Shown here: positions 40,055-51,256 of the stretch, in pieces | Numbering within the stretch: the first letter of the stretch is position 1 | Layout: each line of letters starts with the position of its first letter | Assembly: GCA_018398765.1 (NCBI GenBank) | Contig: JAHBMJ010001549.1 | Location: forward strand, 51,001-115,000 | Reading direction: 5' to 3' | Origin: Chromera velia | Taxonomy: Eukaryota; Sar; Chromeraceae | Length of the DNA: 64,000 nucleotides | The notes under the pieces: model-generated | Databases searched by the model: none | What the model was told of the DNA's origin: nothing | What the model saw: the letters and a program-made list of their open reading frames with translations, nothing else | Program-made: the position numbers and the translations under genes

Positions 40055-41769
40055 ATGGTGTCCTCTGCTGAATCTGGTAGGGGGACATTGCTACCAGGAA
40101 ACAGTTCCAGTGAAAGTATGGAGCGGAAGGAAGAAGCCTTGGTCATTTGCGGAGAGCCTTCTGAAGCGTTCCAAAAAGATTCATCTAAAATGGCTGAATT
40201 ATTGGATCCAAATCATCGTGTGACAACCCTCCCTGGCCAGAAGGAGACAAGCCTCGCCGAATCGGATACACAGAAGAAAGAGAAGAATAAACTGGAAAAA
40301 GACGTCGAGGCTCTCAAAGACTTTTTGAAGAAACACGGATTGAGCTGTCTGTTGAGTGAACCCTCCAGCAGTGATGAAACACAACTGCATCGACGACGTC
40401 GAAAGGTTGGTTGACCATTTTTTCTGCAGGCCCACTCCTTCCTTCCTTTACGTGTTGGAGACAGTCCCTCCTTCACTTTCGTTCAAGTCACCTCGATTTG
40501 TTCTCCTTCCCTCTCTGCAGGCTTAACCTCATTCAAGTTGTGGCCTTCTTCGATGACCGCTCTGCATGGTGCACTGATGAAATATCCATGGCCAGGGGGA
40601 AGGCCGTGGGTGCTTTTGCAATGGCTTGGGACTTCTGCGCGTGCAAAGAATTTTTTCAGGCACGTCGAACGCCAGGAGTGCAAGCTGACTAGTTACTAGT
40701 ACCACCAGTGTGAGAAGACGATTGAGGGGGGCCAGCGGGGGCTTGTTACACACATTGCGGCAGTGCACGGCAAGCAGCGCCGGACCTTCACTCTCCATGA
40801 CATCCATGCGTTCGTCGGTGTGATGAAACAGGTGGTCGACAAAGGGCTGGTTAGCAAGGACTCCACCCCACCATATTGCGGTCTGACTGGGCCAAAAGTC
40901 TACATGCAGCTCAGTACTGAGGAAGACCTCCCCATACTTAAGAAGACAAAAAAACGCGTCACTCCGAAGCAGATCGCCACCTATGCTAAGCGTGAGATCC
41001 CCAACAGTGAGGCTGGTCGATCCTAAAGGGACCTGGTCGAGGCATTCTTCACCTGGTACGAGGAAAACAAGGAGCAAGTCACTGCTGACAACCCGTTGAT
41101 CCGTCCACAGAAGAAACACAAGGTCAGTTGCGTTGCTTTCCCAATTTTGTCTACGTACTTCAAACGTTTTTTTTTATTCGTGTGTATCTGTCTGTATCCT
41201 CGCTCTGGTCTCAGTTCCTATCACAGCATGCGCGTTGTCTGTCTATTTGTCGCTGAGTCGTTGGTTAAGTGGCTGGGCATCTAATTGTCTCGACTGTGTA
41301 TGTCTGTGTATATATATGTGTGTGTGGGGGGTGGGTGGGGGGGTGGGTGGGTGGTTACAGGTCGACGGAGATGCGTCGTCTTGATCAGCTACATCGAAGA
41401 AGAGTATAGGCAGGCAGGCAGTATGACCGTATCCACCCATGAAACAGTCGGTTGGAGGTGTCTGCTACTTGGTGATATCGAAATGACGTGGGCGGTAACT
41501 GAGTATTCCAAACCAGTTACTGTTGTTGTCCGTTGTCCTTGAGTGTTCTTTTCTGTTGTAACACAGGGGGTGTGCACTTTGTTATGAGTGTCTTTGCTAT
41601 TTGTGCAGCAAAAAAGAAAAAGAGAGACAGGAGAGAGTCTCTTCTTCTTTTTTAGTTGTGTGAACAGCGGATTATGTGCGTGTTCTCTCGCCGCTTGCAA
41701 CAGGGAAAGCGCCCTGAGTTCATCATCAGTGTTTTAGCCCCTTTAGCCATGCCTGTCAGAGGAAAATAA
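40055..41769 (+). pseudogene. Zinc-finger-like gene with two in-frame stops
   Basis: Three exons fit in phase 0: 40055-40405 (117 codons, start MVSSAESGRGTLLPG), 40538-41122 (195 codons) and 41704-41769 (GKRPEFIISVLAPLAMPVRGK then TAA). A polyadenylation-like AATAAA overlaps the stop at 41765-41770. Exon 2 has a BED-like pattern: NFFRHVERQEC, then YHQCEK, then THIAAVHG (H-x4-H), then a Lys-rich stretch. It is interrupted by TAG at 40697 and TAA at 41024 in one unbroken frame. Two stops inside an otherwise coherent exon make a decayed gene or domesticated-transposon relic likely. Readthrough or a wrong exon 2 boundary are the alternatives. The exon 1 to 2 junction uses a weak acceptor (CATTCAAG). 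Confidence 0.45.
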
Positions 41770-41770
41770 A

Positions 41771-42914
41771 GAAGACAGAAGAGCTTCTCCACTTTTTCTA
41801 TTCTTCCTTCTCCTTTTTGTGAAAGGCTTTGCGTGTGTTCTCGAGATCGCTTCTCGTTTAGAGAAAGACCGAGAGCACACCCTGAGCTGGTAACTTATGA
41901 TCAGTGTCTTGATCCCTTTTGCCCTATAAATAATTCCTGTCTAAAATTGACTCTAAATTCCTCTAAATAGTAGTAGTAAATTCCTGTCTACAAATTCTTA
42001 GGTCCTTACATGCAGGGTAATGAAGAAGCATATCTCTCGATCGGGAGATTCAATTAAAGACATCCCAGATTGCAGCTTTTGATTTGATGATAATTTCGTA
42101 CATAAAATTAGAACAGCTAAGAACGCACTTTAAAAAGCTGGTTAAACATCGAAGTTAAAAAGAAAGTTAGAACTTAGAAATATCATAAGCGTTGACTTAT
42201 ATAGGTGGTATGGTACAAGCGTTAGCTTATAAGCGCTACGGCTAGGCTCCCCATATTAAAAAAAAAAAGAGTAATTGCCTAAAATTGATTTTTAATTTTC
42301 TTTTTTTCTTTTTTTTCCTTTCTAAACAACACTTGTGCATTGTGCAACACTCATGCAACAGCCTAAACAACAGTTGTTCAGGTGTTGTTCTAGAAAATCA
42401 AAAAAAAAAAATGGTTTTTAACCCAATTTTCTTTTTTTTTTTTCTTTTGATATAGGAAGCCTAGCGCTACGGCAGTGGATACACACATCATTACTTCTTT
42501 CTACCCGTTTTATTTCTAACTACGCTATACCTAGATAGCTTAGTTTATCCATCATATTCAAAAGTGACTACACAACTAGCTAAACAAACAACCAACGAAT
42601 TTCAGGATTTTCGTGCTCGCGAACTTGAACTTCGAAAGTTCAGCCGGCTCTCTCGCATCGCTGTCTTCGTCCTCAGCGACGTCCTGTAGGCCATTGAATC
42701 CATTTGAGTCGAAAGGCCAGCTATTGCTCAACTTCTAATTATCCACTCGCATTCGCATTGAGCTAGGCATTGAGCAAATGCAGGAATCACTCCACAGTCT
42801 CGCAGGAAGGTGAGTGCGCTGACTCTTCGCATGATCATCCAAAAGCTGGCAGTCTGAACCCCAGAACAAAACTCCAGAGCCCCCCCTCCCTCGCTTTCCT
42901 GTTTCTTCCACCTC
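41771..42914. other. AT-rich intergenic block containing a MITE
   Basis: Strongly AT-rich from about 41930 to 42640. Apart from the inverted-repeat element at 42243-42463, nothing is recognised. Confidence 0.5.
42243..42463. mobile_element. MITE (foldback), 221 bp, with 10-bp target-site duplication
   Basis: The ends are inverted: the left begins TAGGCTCCCCATATTAAAAA and the right, read in reverse, begins TAGGCTTCCTATATCAAAAG. The similarity continues inward through A-rich and AACAACAC segments, so most of the element folds back. It is flanked by the exact direct repeat GCGCTACGGC at 42233-42242 and 42464-42473. A 9-10 bp duplication is typical of Mutator-like transposons. No ORF is present. 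Confidence 0.85.
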
Positions 42915-43384
42915 TTAGCGGGGGGGCCCGCCTCTCCTTCCCTGGCGCTCTCTCATGTTGATGGCCTTCTTGGCTCCGACGCCAATCACCCCGACACCCG
43001 CAGACGCTCCTCCCTTCTTCCCCAATCCCTTAAACATTGGCGCGTGCCTGAGCATATCTGGGACGATCACAAACCGAATTTGAGACCCGCGGATATAGAC
43101 TTGCTGCACACACAGACGCAGAGAAAGGTCGCAGGGGGGGGTTGAAACGGGGGTGGAAACCAGTTCATTCTCTCTCATTCAACGACGGAAAACCCACATC
43201 CATCTTGGGAAGGGGGGGATGGACAGCATGAAGCAAAAAACCAGCGTGAGTCCTGTGGACGTTCTGAGGCTCGATAGGCAGACTTCATCAGATTTCTCTT
43301 TCTTTCTTTCTTCCTTCCTTCCTTCCTTCCTTCCTTTCTTTCTTTCTTTCTTTCTTTCTTTCTACCTTCCTTCCTTCCTTTCAT

Positions 43385-43416
<32 letters not shown>

Positions 43417-44873
43417 TCGCTCGTTCTTTCTTTCTTTCCTCCTTGCTTCCTGCCCGTCTTTCCGTTTGTCCCCCTTTCTTCCCCTCCCTCTCTTTTTGGC
43501 CTTCGTTTCTTTTCTTCCCTTTCCACTCTCTTGGGATTCTTTCCTTTCTTTTTTTCTTTGCTTTGCCTTCTCCCTTGTTACCTTTTTTTCTTCCTGCGTT
43601 GTCTGGTCTCCTTTCTTTCCTTCCTTCCTTCCTTCCTTCCTTCTTTTCCTTGATTCCTTCTCTCCTCCTTTCCTTCTTTCTTTCCTTTTCAACATTCATT
43701 TATTCATTCATTCATTTCGTGCGTCTGTCTGTCTGTCTACCTGCCTCTTCTCCTTTCTTTTCTTCTTTGCTTGCTTCCTCGCTGTGTTTCTTTCTTGCTT
43801 GCTTGCTTCCTTCCTTCCCTTCTTTTTGTCCCTCTCTGTCTGTTTCTTTCTCCTTTTCTTTCTTTCGCACTCTTTTTCGGTCTAAATTTGTTCCTTCTGT
43901 CCTTCCTTCCTATCTTTCTTTTCCTTCCTTTCTTATTCACTTGCTTTCGTTCCTTTTCTGTCTTCCCTTTCTTTGTGTGCGTCGACTCCGTTTCTGCACA
44001 GACGACGCAGCCCAAGAAAGGTTTGAAGGAAAGAGACACAGACAACAGAGAGAAGAGACGCACGAACGAACACACGAACCTCCAGAGTCGTCACCTTGCC
44101 GTCCTTTGCCGTCACCGTCACGCCCTCCACCATCATGTTCATGTTGTCCTCAATCGTGGCCTGAATCAAGGAAACAAGCAGCAGGCAGGCGAACAGACAA
44201 ACAGACATACAGACAGACACACCATATTGTTCGTTTGGTTTCTTTCTATTCATTTGCTTCATTTGTTCTGTTTCTCACTCATCTCATCGTCTGTTTCTTT
44301 CCTCCAGTTGCCCTTAGCAGAGGGACGAGAGAGATACGGAACCTGAGTCGTACCCCCACACATTCTTTCTCTCTTGACGAGTTTGATTGATTCTTTTCAT
44401 CCTCGGTTTCAGACGGACAGCCGACATATCAGTCAGTCCGAAAGACAGACAGGCAGTCATACAATTGGAACAAGAAGGCCAAGACAGGCGACATACACGT
44501 GACAAGATAATGGACAAAGGACTCCCATCAATCAATCAATTCACAATAAAGCAGGGTCCAGCTGTCCTTCATTGTCTCTTGGTCTCTCTGAGAGCGACAT
44601 GTACGTTCAAATCCGAGAAATCAGGACTAACAGCGTGTCTTCCCTTCTTCTGTGGTATGGCTTTGTTACTAAAGCGGCGGCTGACACGCCCTATTCCTTT
44701 TTTTACCCCTTCGTGCCTTGTCTAGTCTACCTGCAACCAAAAGACAGACAGACAGACAGACCGACCGCCCGACTGACCAGAATTCCTCTGTAGAGCTCCG
44801 CTGTTTTCAACTCGATGGTGATTGTGTGGCCGAGTGCTTCGTGGAGAAGCTTGACGGGAATTCCGATGCTCAT
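42915..44873 (-). CDS. SNRPD3: Small nuclear ribonucleoprotein Sm D3
   Basis: Three exons join in phase 0: 44873-44778, 44160-44080 and 43103-42915, giving 121 residues against about 126 in animals. The N-terminus [20 protein letters not shown] and the Sm1 segment [12 protein letters not shown] are followed by [20 protein letters not shown] and the diagnostic Sm2 segment [20 protein letters not shown]. The C-terminus has GKKGG and an RGRR-type basic end. Sm D3 is part of the heptameric ring on spliceosomal snRNAs. Donors are GTCAGT and GTTCGT. Intron 2 is nearly 1 kb and is dominated by CTTT/CCTT tracts, which on the coding strand are purine-rich. Confidence 0.95.
43290..43965. repeat. Polypyrimidine (CTTT/CCTT)n tract in Sm D3 intron 2
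   Basis: About 670 bases of CTTT, CCTT and CTTC units on the plus strand. Long ORFs rich in Phe, Leu, Ser and Pro here, or Lys, Glu and Arg on the other strand, are repeat artefacts. Confidence 0.95.
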
Positions 44874-45367
44874 CTTCTTCCTTCCTCTTGATCTACCTGC
44901 GGCTTTTGCCCTTCTGACTTCCTTTCAAAGTACGTGCCTGTCAGGCAAGGAACCTCGTCCCTCTGCTTCCTGAAGTCAACAAAGGATTCTTCCTGTCTGT
45001 CTTCGCCAACGTCAGTTGAACAAAGGTGGAGGCAAAAAGAGATGGGGTGCAATTTGCTGGCGGAAACGAAACGAGTGCAGAAGCTCGCCGTCTCCTTTCC
45101 AAGACGCGTCCAACCTTTGGGGTTGAGGAACTTTATTCTGTTCAACAATTAGATGCAAACATTTACTCTCAAGGAACACCACGCAAGGCTTTGCATCGGG
45201 AAAGAGGATGGAAGAGGTTCCCTTATGGTTCCCTTACATTCCGGCTTTCCTACTCCCTTCTTTTTTTCAATGCATGCCTGCAACTGAAATCAGATTAACT
45301 GACGATCAAGATTACGCGTGTCTATAAGTCACGCAAATGATAGAGGGGTTGCTTTTACATCGGGGAG

Positions 45368-45430
45368 GCACTAGGCTAGATCCGCCCCTCATACACGGGG
45401 ACGCGGCATGCATAACAAAAACCTCAATCA
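45368..45430 (-). repeat. Dispersed 65-bp repeat, copy 3
   Basis: Plus strand reads ACTAGGCTAGATCCGCCCCT then CACGGGGACGCGGCATGCAT and AACAAAAACCTCAATCAAG, the reverse of the copies at 7127 and 48198. Confidence 0.85.
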
Positions 45431-45819
45431 AGATGTTACTCTAACTTATAAGGTGTATAGTTCGTTTCCTCTATATATTTGAAGCGGAGGGCGCAAACTA
45501 AGCGATCCTTTGGTGATTGATTCCTTGTATACAAACAAGATGCAAGCGCATGAGAGGAAAGAAAGAAAAGAAGGTTGAGAAAATAAGGGGCAAATTAATG
45601 GGGAGGGTCTTTTTGAAGTTGTTTTCCGCTGTCACAGGGTAGCCTTTGTCAAGGGGACAAACTTTTAGAAAGTTTTTGCCCTGCCTCTCCCCTCTTTTCG
45701 TTATTCTCCAAGTCCTACTCTACCGCCACTTAAGAAATAAACCACAGTAAAAGTGATCAATGAGCAGTGTTCCTAGATTCAGAACAGACGGGACGAACCA
45801 GAACCTTTTGACAGACTAG

Positions 45820-45880
45820 GCTAGATCTGCCTTTCATATACGGGGATGCGGCATGCATAACAAAAACCTTAATCACATAT
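45820..45880 (-). repeat. Dispersed 65-bp repeat, copy 4
   Basis: Plus strand reads ACTAGGCTAGATCTGCCTTT then ACGGGGATGCGGCATGCATA. An ATATATTTGAAG word follows about 5-45 bases downstream in both this copy and the copy at 45368, suggesting a longer shared unit. Confidence 0.85.
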
Positions 45881-46084
45881 ATTTGAAGTAGAAATACTAA
45901 AAGTTTTAATTTTCAGAGTGACTTCTACAATCAATGTTTACATAATCTCATGAAAAGTTTTGATATTGTTTTGTTTATTTCACGTACACGGAGACTCAGA
46001 CGTCGCCTCCTTGACCTCCACTTAATTCGTACACCCCCCTATTCCACAGAGCTGTTTACATGTATCAAATTTTCAAAACAAGTG

Positions 46085-47340
46085 GAAATAAAAAAGGAAA
46101 GAAGAAGGAAAGAAAATGAAGGAAAGAAAGAAGAGTATTAAAAAAGTTGAAGGAAAGAAGGAGAAGGGAGGAAGGAAGGAAGGAAGGAAAGAAAGAAAGA
46201 AGGAAGGAAAAAAGGAAGGAGCATGAATGGATGAATAAATAAATAAATGAATGAATGAATAAATGAATGAATGAATGATTTCAGAATGAATGAACGAATG
46301 AATGAATTAATGAATGAAGAAAAGGAAGGAAGGAAGGAAGGAAGGAAGGAAGGAAGGAAGGAAGGGAGGGAGGGAGGGAGGGAGGGAGGAAAGAGAGGAG
46401 GGAGGAAGGAAGGAAGGAAGAAAAGAAGGAAGGAGAAAGACTAGGGAGAAAGAACGAAGGAAGGAAGGAAAGAAGGAAAGAAGGAAGGAAGGAAGGAGGG
46501 AGGGAGGGAAGGAGGGAAGGGGGGAAGGAGGGAAGGAGAGAAGGAAGAAAGGAGGGAAGGAGGGAAGGAGGGAAGGAGGGATGGAAGAAAGAAAGGAAGG
46601 GAAGGAGGGAAGGAAGAAAAGGAAGAAGGAAAGGAAAGAAAGAAACAAAGAAGTAAGAAAGGAAGGGAAGAAGGAAGAGAGGAAAGAAGGGAGGGAGGGA
46701 GGGAGGGAGGGAGGGAGGAAGCCTTAGAAAGGCAGGAAGGAAGGAAAGAGGGAGGGAAGAAAGAAGGAAGGAAGGGGGGAAGGAAACTTTCAAGAAGGAA
46801 AGAAGACAGGAAAGAGGGGAGGAAGGGGATAGGGAGGGAAGGGAAAGAACTTTAAGGGAGTGGAGGGAAAGGAAGGAAGAAAAAAATCTTTAAGTGAGTT
46901 TTAAGTGAGAACGGAAGGAAAAAAAAAAGGAAAGAAGTGAGAGAAGGAGGAAGGGGAAAGGGGGAGAAGGAGGAAGGAAACTAGAGAAGAGAAGAAGCAG
47001 GGAGGGAGGAAGGGACTCGAGGGAGGGAGACATAGAGAGATGACTAGGGGGAGGAAGGAGGGAAGAAGGGAAGAGAGGGAGGGGGGAAAAAAATTATTGA
47101 AGAAGGGAAGCAAGGAAGAGAGCGAGGAAGGAGAGAAGGGAGGAGGGAGGGAGATGGCTAAGGGGGGGAAAATGGGAAGTAGGAGAGGCCCGGGAGGAGG
47201 GGAAGAGGGGAGGAAAGAAGGAGAGGGAAGATGGAGAGGGGAAGCGCAGAGCAGCCGAAGAGATGGGAGTTGAGCAAAGGAAGAGAAGAAGACGTGTTGA
47301 GCGCGGTTGGAAAGGGAGATAAGAAGGAGGAGGACTGAGG
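46085..47340. repeat. 1.25 kb purine tract, (GGAA/GGGA/AAGA)n
   Basis: Almost every base of the plus strand is a purine, in degenerate GGAA, GGGA and GAAA units, interrupted by an (AATG)n stretch at 46222-46312. Long ORFs on either strand are artefacts. Confidence 0.95.
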
Positions 47341-48882
47341 AAGACATTTCAGGGAATTACGAGAAGGACTCCTGCCTGTACAGATGAATGTAAACGGCGA
47401 GACGACTTGCATGCATGGTCCCTAGCTGTCCACCTTGTGGTGTGCCGTTGTATATGAAGGCGGCCTGGGGGGGGGTCACTGCTCCCCCCCCGCCTAGGAA
47501 GTGATCTGCATCGATCTGCATTCATTTTCAAGATGCAGAGAATACAGTCCCCTGCTATGGTGGTGGGAGACGGGAATAAGAGTTGGAAGACAGGGCAACA
47601 ATCTTTTCCTGCAGACGCCCGCGAAATCCCCGACTTACCGGCAGCTGTCGCATGTTAGGTGCACGGACGGTTGCCTAGGGACTCTTGCTGGGCGATGGGA
47701 AGGAGGACGTCCCCTGCCTGCCTGATGAAGGGGCTTGCCCGACGGTGAAGAGGAACACGGACACGGGATAGGAGCTAGGACAGGAGAAAAAGGAAAGAGG
47801 ACGTGAGAATAAGTCCTGCCGCGCTGTGATGACCCAACATGTGACCTAGCCTTCAACGCAGATGCAGTGGAAATGCAGCTTCCTGATCTGTCGGCTGAGT
47901 GTTTCATGGTTCTTGCAGAAATGCTCTCAGATTGGCTTGGAATTGCTTTGGAAATCTGGGGGCCATGGCATGAGGGGTAGCCTTGTATAGTGTGAGAAGC
48001 TCCGGTACGTGTCCGTATTTTTTTTAGCGTTAGGCCGCGTGCAGCATGCCGTGGCCCCTATAAGTTCTGATAAACTTTGTGGTTTTATACTATACGGTAC
48101 AGGAAACTTTGTCCTTTGAAACTTTGCCAATATGATGTGTAAACTCTGATGAGTCAAACGGTATCCTTCACGTTTCTGTATGAGTTTTTTCTATTTTTGA
48201 TGATTGAGGGTTTTTTCATGCATGCCGCGTCCCCATATATGAGAGGCGGATCTAACCTTTTTTTCTATTTTTTAGTTCGAAGTCGCTCTCCCATCCTGGA
48301 ACTGCAGGAGTTAGAGCTTCTGCTACTCAGACCCGGGGCCCGACCCGGGTCCTCCGAGAGGAAAATGGTCCGGCATATAGCCTCATTGCAGCTTTTCCAT
48401 TAATTCGTACGCTACTAGCTACTGAATTTCCGGATCCGCAATACGCGTACGCGTACATAGGCGCCAAAATTTGAGCTGTAGGAGCGTTGCGCGCGCGCAA
48501 GACGCGCGAGATCCGCGCGTGCAAGAGACGGCTCACCTCTGCACTGCCTCAGTGGGAGAGTCTCAGGGAGTCTGACTCATTTGGAGTTCGATACCTTCCA
48601 CATGTCTGAGCAGCATTCCAGCAGCATCCTGCACGACGTCGTCGGATGCGCAGGTCTACAGATCGAGGCGGTCGAGGGTGCTTTGAAAGCTTGCAGGAGA
48701 AGCGTGCTGGCTGGTGGGAACAAAGCGGATTCGCGTGTGTATGCAGGTTGGGGCTGTTACACCATCTTACACCGTCTCCGGTCTTGCACGCGTAAATTTT
48801 AATCGATCGAAATTTCCGTTTGAGTTTTTTCTGCTTGCAATTCAGTGTGTATTTCAATTTATTCAACTCTTTCTGTTCGGAA
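47341..48882. other. Spacer upstream of the NUDIX gene
   Basis: No exon chain is supported. 47460-47500 has G and C homopolymers, and 47980-48250 is AT-rich and ends in a dispersed repeat copy. 48484-48530 holds a CpG cluster (TTGCGCGCGCGCAAGACGCG) about 350-400 bases before the NUDIX ATG, similar to that upstream of the FAM136A-like gene. Confidence 0.45.
48198..48258 (+). repeat. Dispersed 65-bp repeat, copy 5
   Basis: GATTGAGGGTTTTTTCATGC, then CGTCCCCATATATGAGAGGC and GGATCTAACCT, nearly identical to 7127-7190. Confidence 0.85.
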
Positions 48883-51105
48883 ATGCTGCGAAATTTGCGG
48901 TCTATGCGAGGTCTGCGAAGCCTTCAGTCTGGCACGACGACGCACTTTCCGGAAGTCCTGTTCCGCGCGACCAGCTCAAGGAAAGGTTCCGAACCCTGGG
49001 CCAAAAAGACCACACAGCCTTTCTCGACTGCGACCCATGGAAACAATCCCAAAGCGATCGGGGAGGAGTTGGTGTTCGCGGGGCACATGAAGAGTGAGCG
49101 AAATTGCATTGCCGTCTCCATTATAGCATGTCGTCTCCGTCTCCCTTGCATGGCTTTGCCATGCCTTCCTGCCCGCCTGCCTCCGATTCTGTCTCCCTCG
49201 GCCCTTCTTCACTCAAGAGCCACCATCGACTGACCTTTTTCTTTTTTCACCCGATCCTCTCCTCCCTTCATCATGTAAACCTTCCGCTCCTTCACATCGA
49301 CAGACGCAGCACGCTTCCTGTGGACCTCTCTGAAGAAAATTAATGCAAACTATCACGCCCCTCCACGCGCGGATAGAAGATAACTTGCATGATACAGAGT
49401 GCCATGGTGCTGCCGTCCTCGCTCGTGCAAGATGCTGTACGCACTGACGGAGGATAAAAGGGACATTGATCCCGTTGAGTCCCCCCCACCCAAGTTTTGC
49501 CATGAAGCCTAACCTTGCAGACCTCCTCATTTCTTTCCTTTCCTTTCCGTTCCTTTCGCTGTACACATTTCCTGTAAGGCTTATCTTGCTGTGGCCCGTC
49601 GTCTCTTCGGCTTTGCCTTTCGGTTTTTCTTCTAAGCTTCTTTCGTGTCTGGGTGTGTCTCTGTGTATATGTGTCTCTGTCTTTGTCTGTGTCTGCGTGT
49701 GGTGCCGTGACTGTGTGCAGTCGTGCGGAGGAGCATCGAGATGCCAGACGGCCACGTCGCAAAATTCGATATCTCTAAGGCGGTAGGTCTGACAGATAGC
49801 GCTCGGCTGTGTCAAGACAGATTGACCTCTGCTTGTCTCTTTCCTTCCTTCAACTTTGACCTGCTGGATTGCCGGCTGCTGATTTGGAAGTATTCCGTGA
49901 CGATTCTCGCGGTGGGTGAAACAGAAGATAGCGACGGGGAAAGTAGCTGAGGGCAAACGTGATTGGGTGTGTGTATTTGTTAGTTGGTGTGTGGGGCGGT
50001 TGAATGAGTCAGTCAGCTCCACAACAAGTGGATCAGAAAGTGGATCAGGGATTGCGCCAGAGCGTGAGTGAATGAATGAGTGAGTCAGTCAGTCGGTGAG
50101 GGAGTGAACAATGGAGCGTCTGTGATAAGTATTTGAACCTACCTTCAGACAGCTTTTATGATAGTCTGCCTGTCTTCACTCACTCATTTGGTCTTTCTTT
50201 CTTTCTTTCTTTCTTTCCTTCCTTCCTTCCTTTACTTCTTTATTGTGTCTATTGCATGCAGAGGGGATCCACCGTGTTTGTTGTTCCCTGGTGTTCCCGT
50301 ACAAAGACCCTGTGGATGCTGTCGGAGTTCTATCCAGGGTGCATGGACTGGAGGATGGGGTGCGTGGCCGGATTTGTTGAGGCAGAGAAACACGAGGGAG
50401 GGGACCCGGAAGCGGCAGCGAGGTGAGTTCGACTGTGAACGAGACAGACGGGCTGTCCATTAAGCGCCCAAGGAGCTTGTGCCAAGTGGCCTTCAATTGG
50501 CTTGCAGGAGAGCTGCATGGGTGTATTCTGTGCGTACACTTCCTTGCTCTGCCTTCTCTCTTGCGGTTTCTCTTTTCTGCTTCACGCTCACTATTATCAA
50601 TTAGTTCGTTTCTTCCTGCCTGCCTGCCTGCCTCCTGCATGAATTGATTCAGGATGGAGGTCGAAGAGGAGGCTCACCTAAGGGGGGGGAAACTCGTCAG
50701 TCTCCTCTCTGACGAGGGGGGTCACAAGAGTGGGGAGGTCCCATCCGAACCTTCTTCTTCTTCTTCTACTTCTTCTTCCTGTTCCGGTGGCACTGCTGCG
50801 ACTCTGGTCTCCGGAAAGTACACTGAGATGGTCGGTCCGTCGGTCGGTTGGTTAGTTTGTCAAGAGAGCTGCGATCGAGGCCCCGGCTCTGTTTCGTTTC
50901 CTCATGCATGCAGTCATTGAAGCCATCCATGGAGTTCCTTTCCTGAAGTTTCAAAAGCCCCCCTGTTCGTCCTATGCTTCAGTGCTTGCATAGTTCTTTT
51001 CCTTTTGTGACGATAGAAGAGCAATCGTTGGTTGGACGCATCATCCATGGCCCAAGTAGAACGTGCGTGTACGACCACACGTGCACTCACACTTACACTC
51101 ATACA

Positions 51106-51141
<36 letters not shown>

Positions 51142-51206
51142 ATTTCGCTCTCTCTCTCACACACGCACACACTCACGTCAGACTCGGAGAGATGCGAGAC
51201 GAGAGC

Positions 51207-51256
<50 letters not shown>

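Larger units (their letters stand above)
44874..46084. other. Spacer upstream of Sm D3, AT-rich from 45290
   Basis: 44874-45290 is of normal composition and probably includes the Sm D3 promoter. 45290-46080 is AT-rich and carries two reversed copies of the dispersed repeat about 450 bases apart. No gene is seen. Confidence 0.45.

Noticed and set aside
40529-41119. 196-residue minus-strand ORF
   Set aside because: It is antisense to the zinc-finger-like exon and has no recognised motif or splice context.
43153-44390. Phe/Leu/Ser-rich and Lys/Glu/Arg-rich ORFs
   Set aside because: Translations of the CTTT tract in an Sm D3 intron.
46281-46793. Pro/Ser/Phe-rich ORF of 170 residues
   Set aside because: Translation of the GGAA tract.
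49306-49370. Alternative NUDIX exon reading AARFLWTSLKKINANYH
   Set aside because: It joins exon 1 in phase but stops soon after, whereas the exon at 49721 also joins in phase and continues the NUDIX fold.
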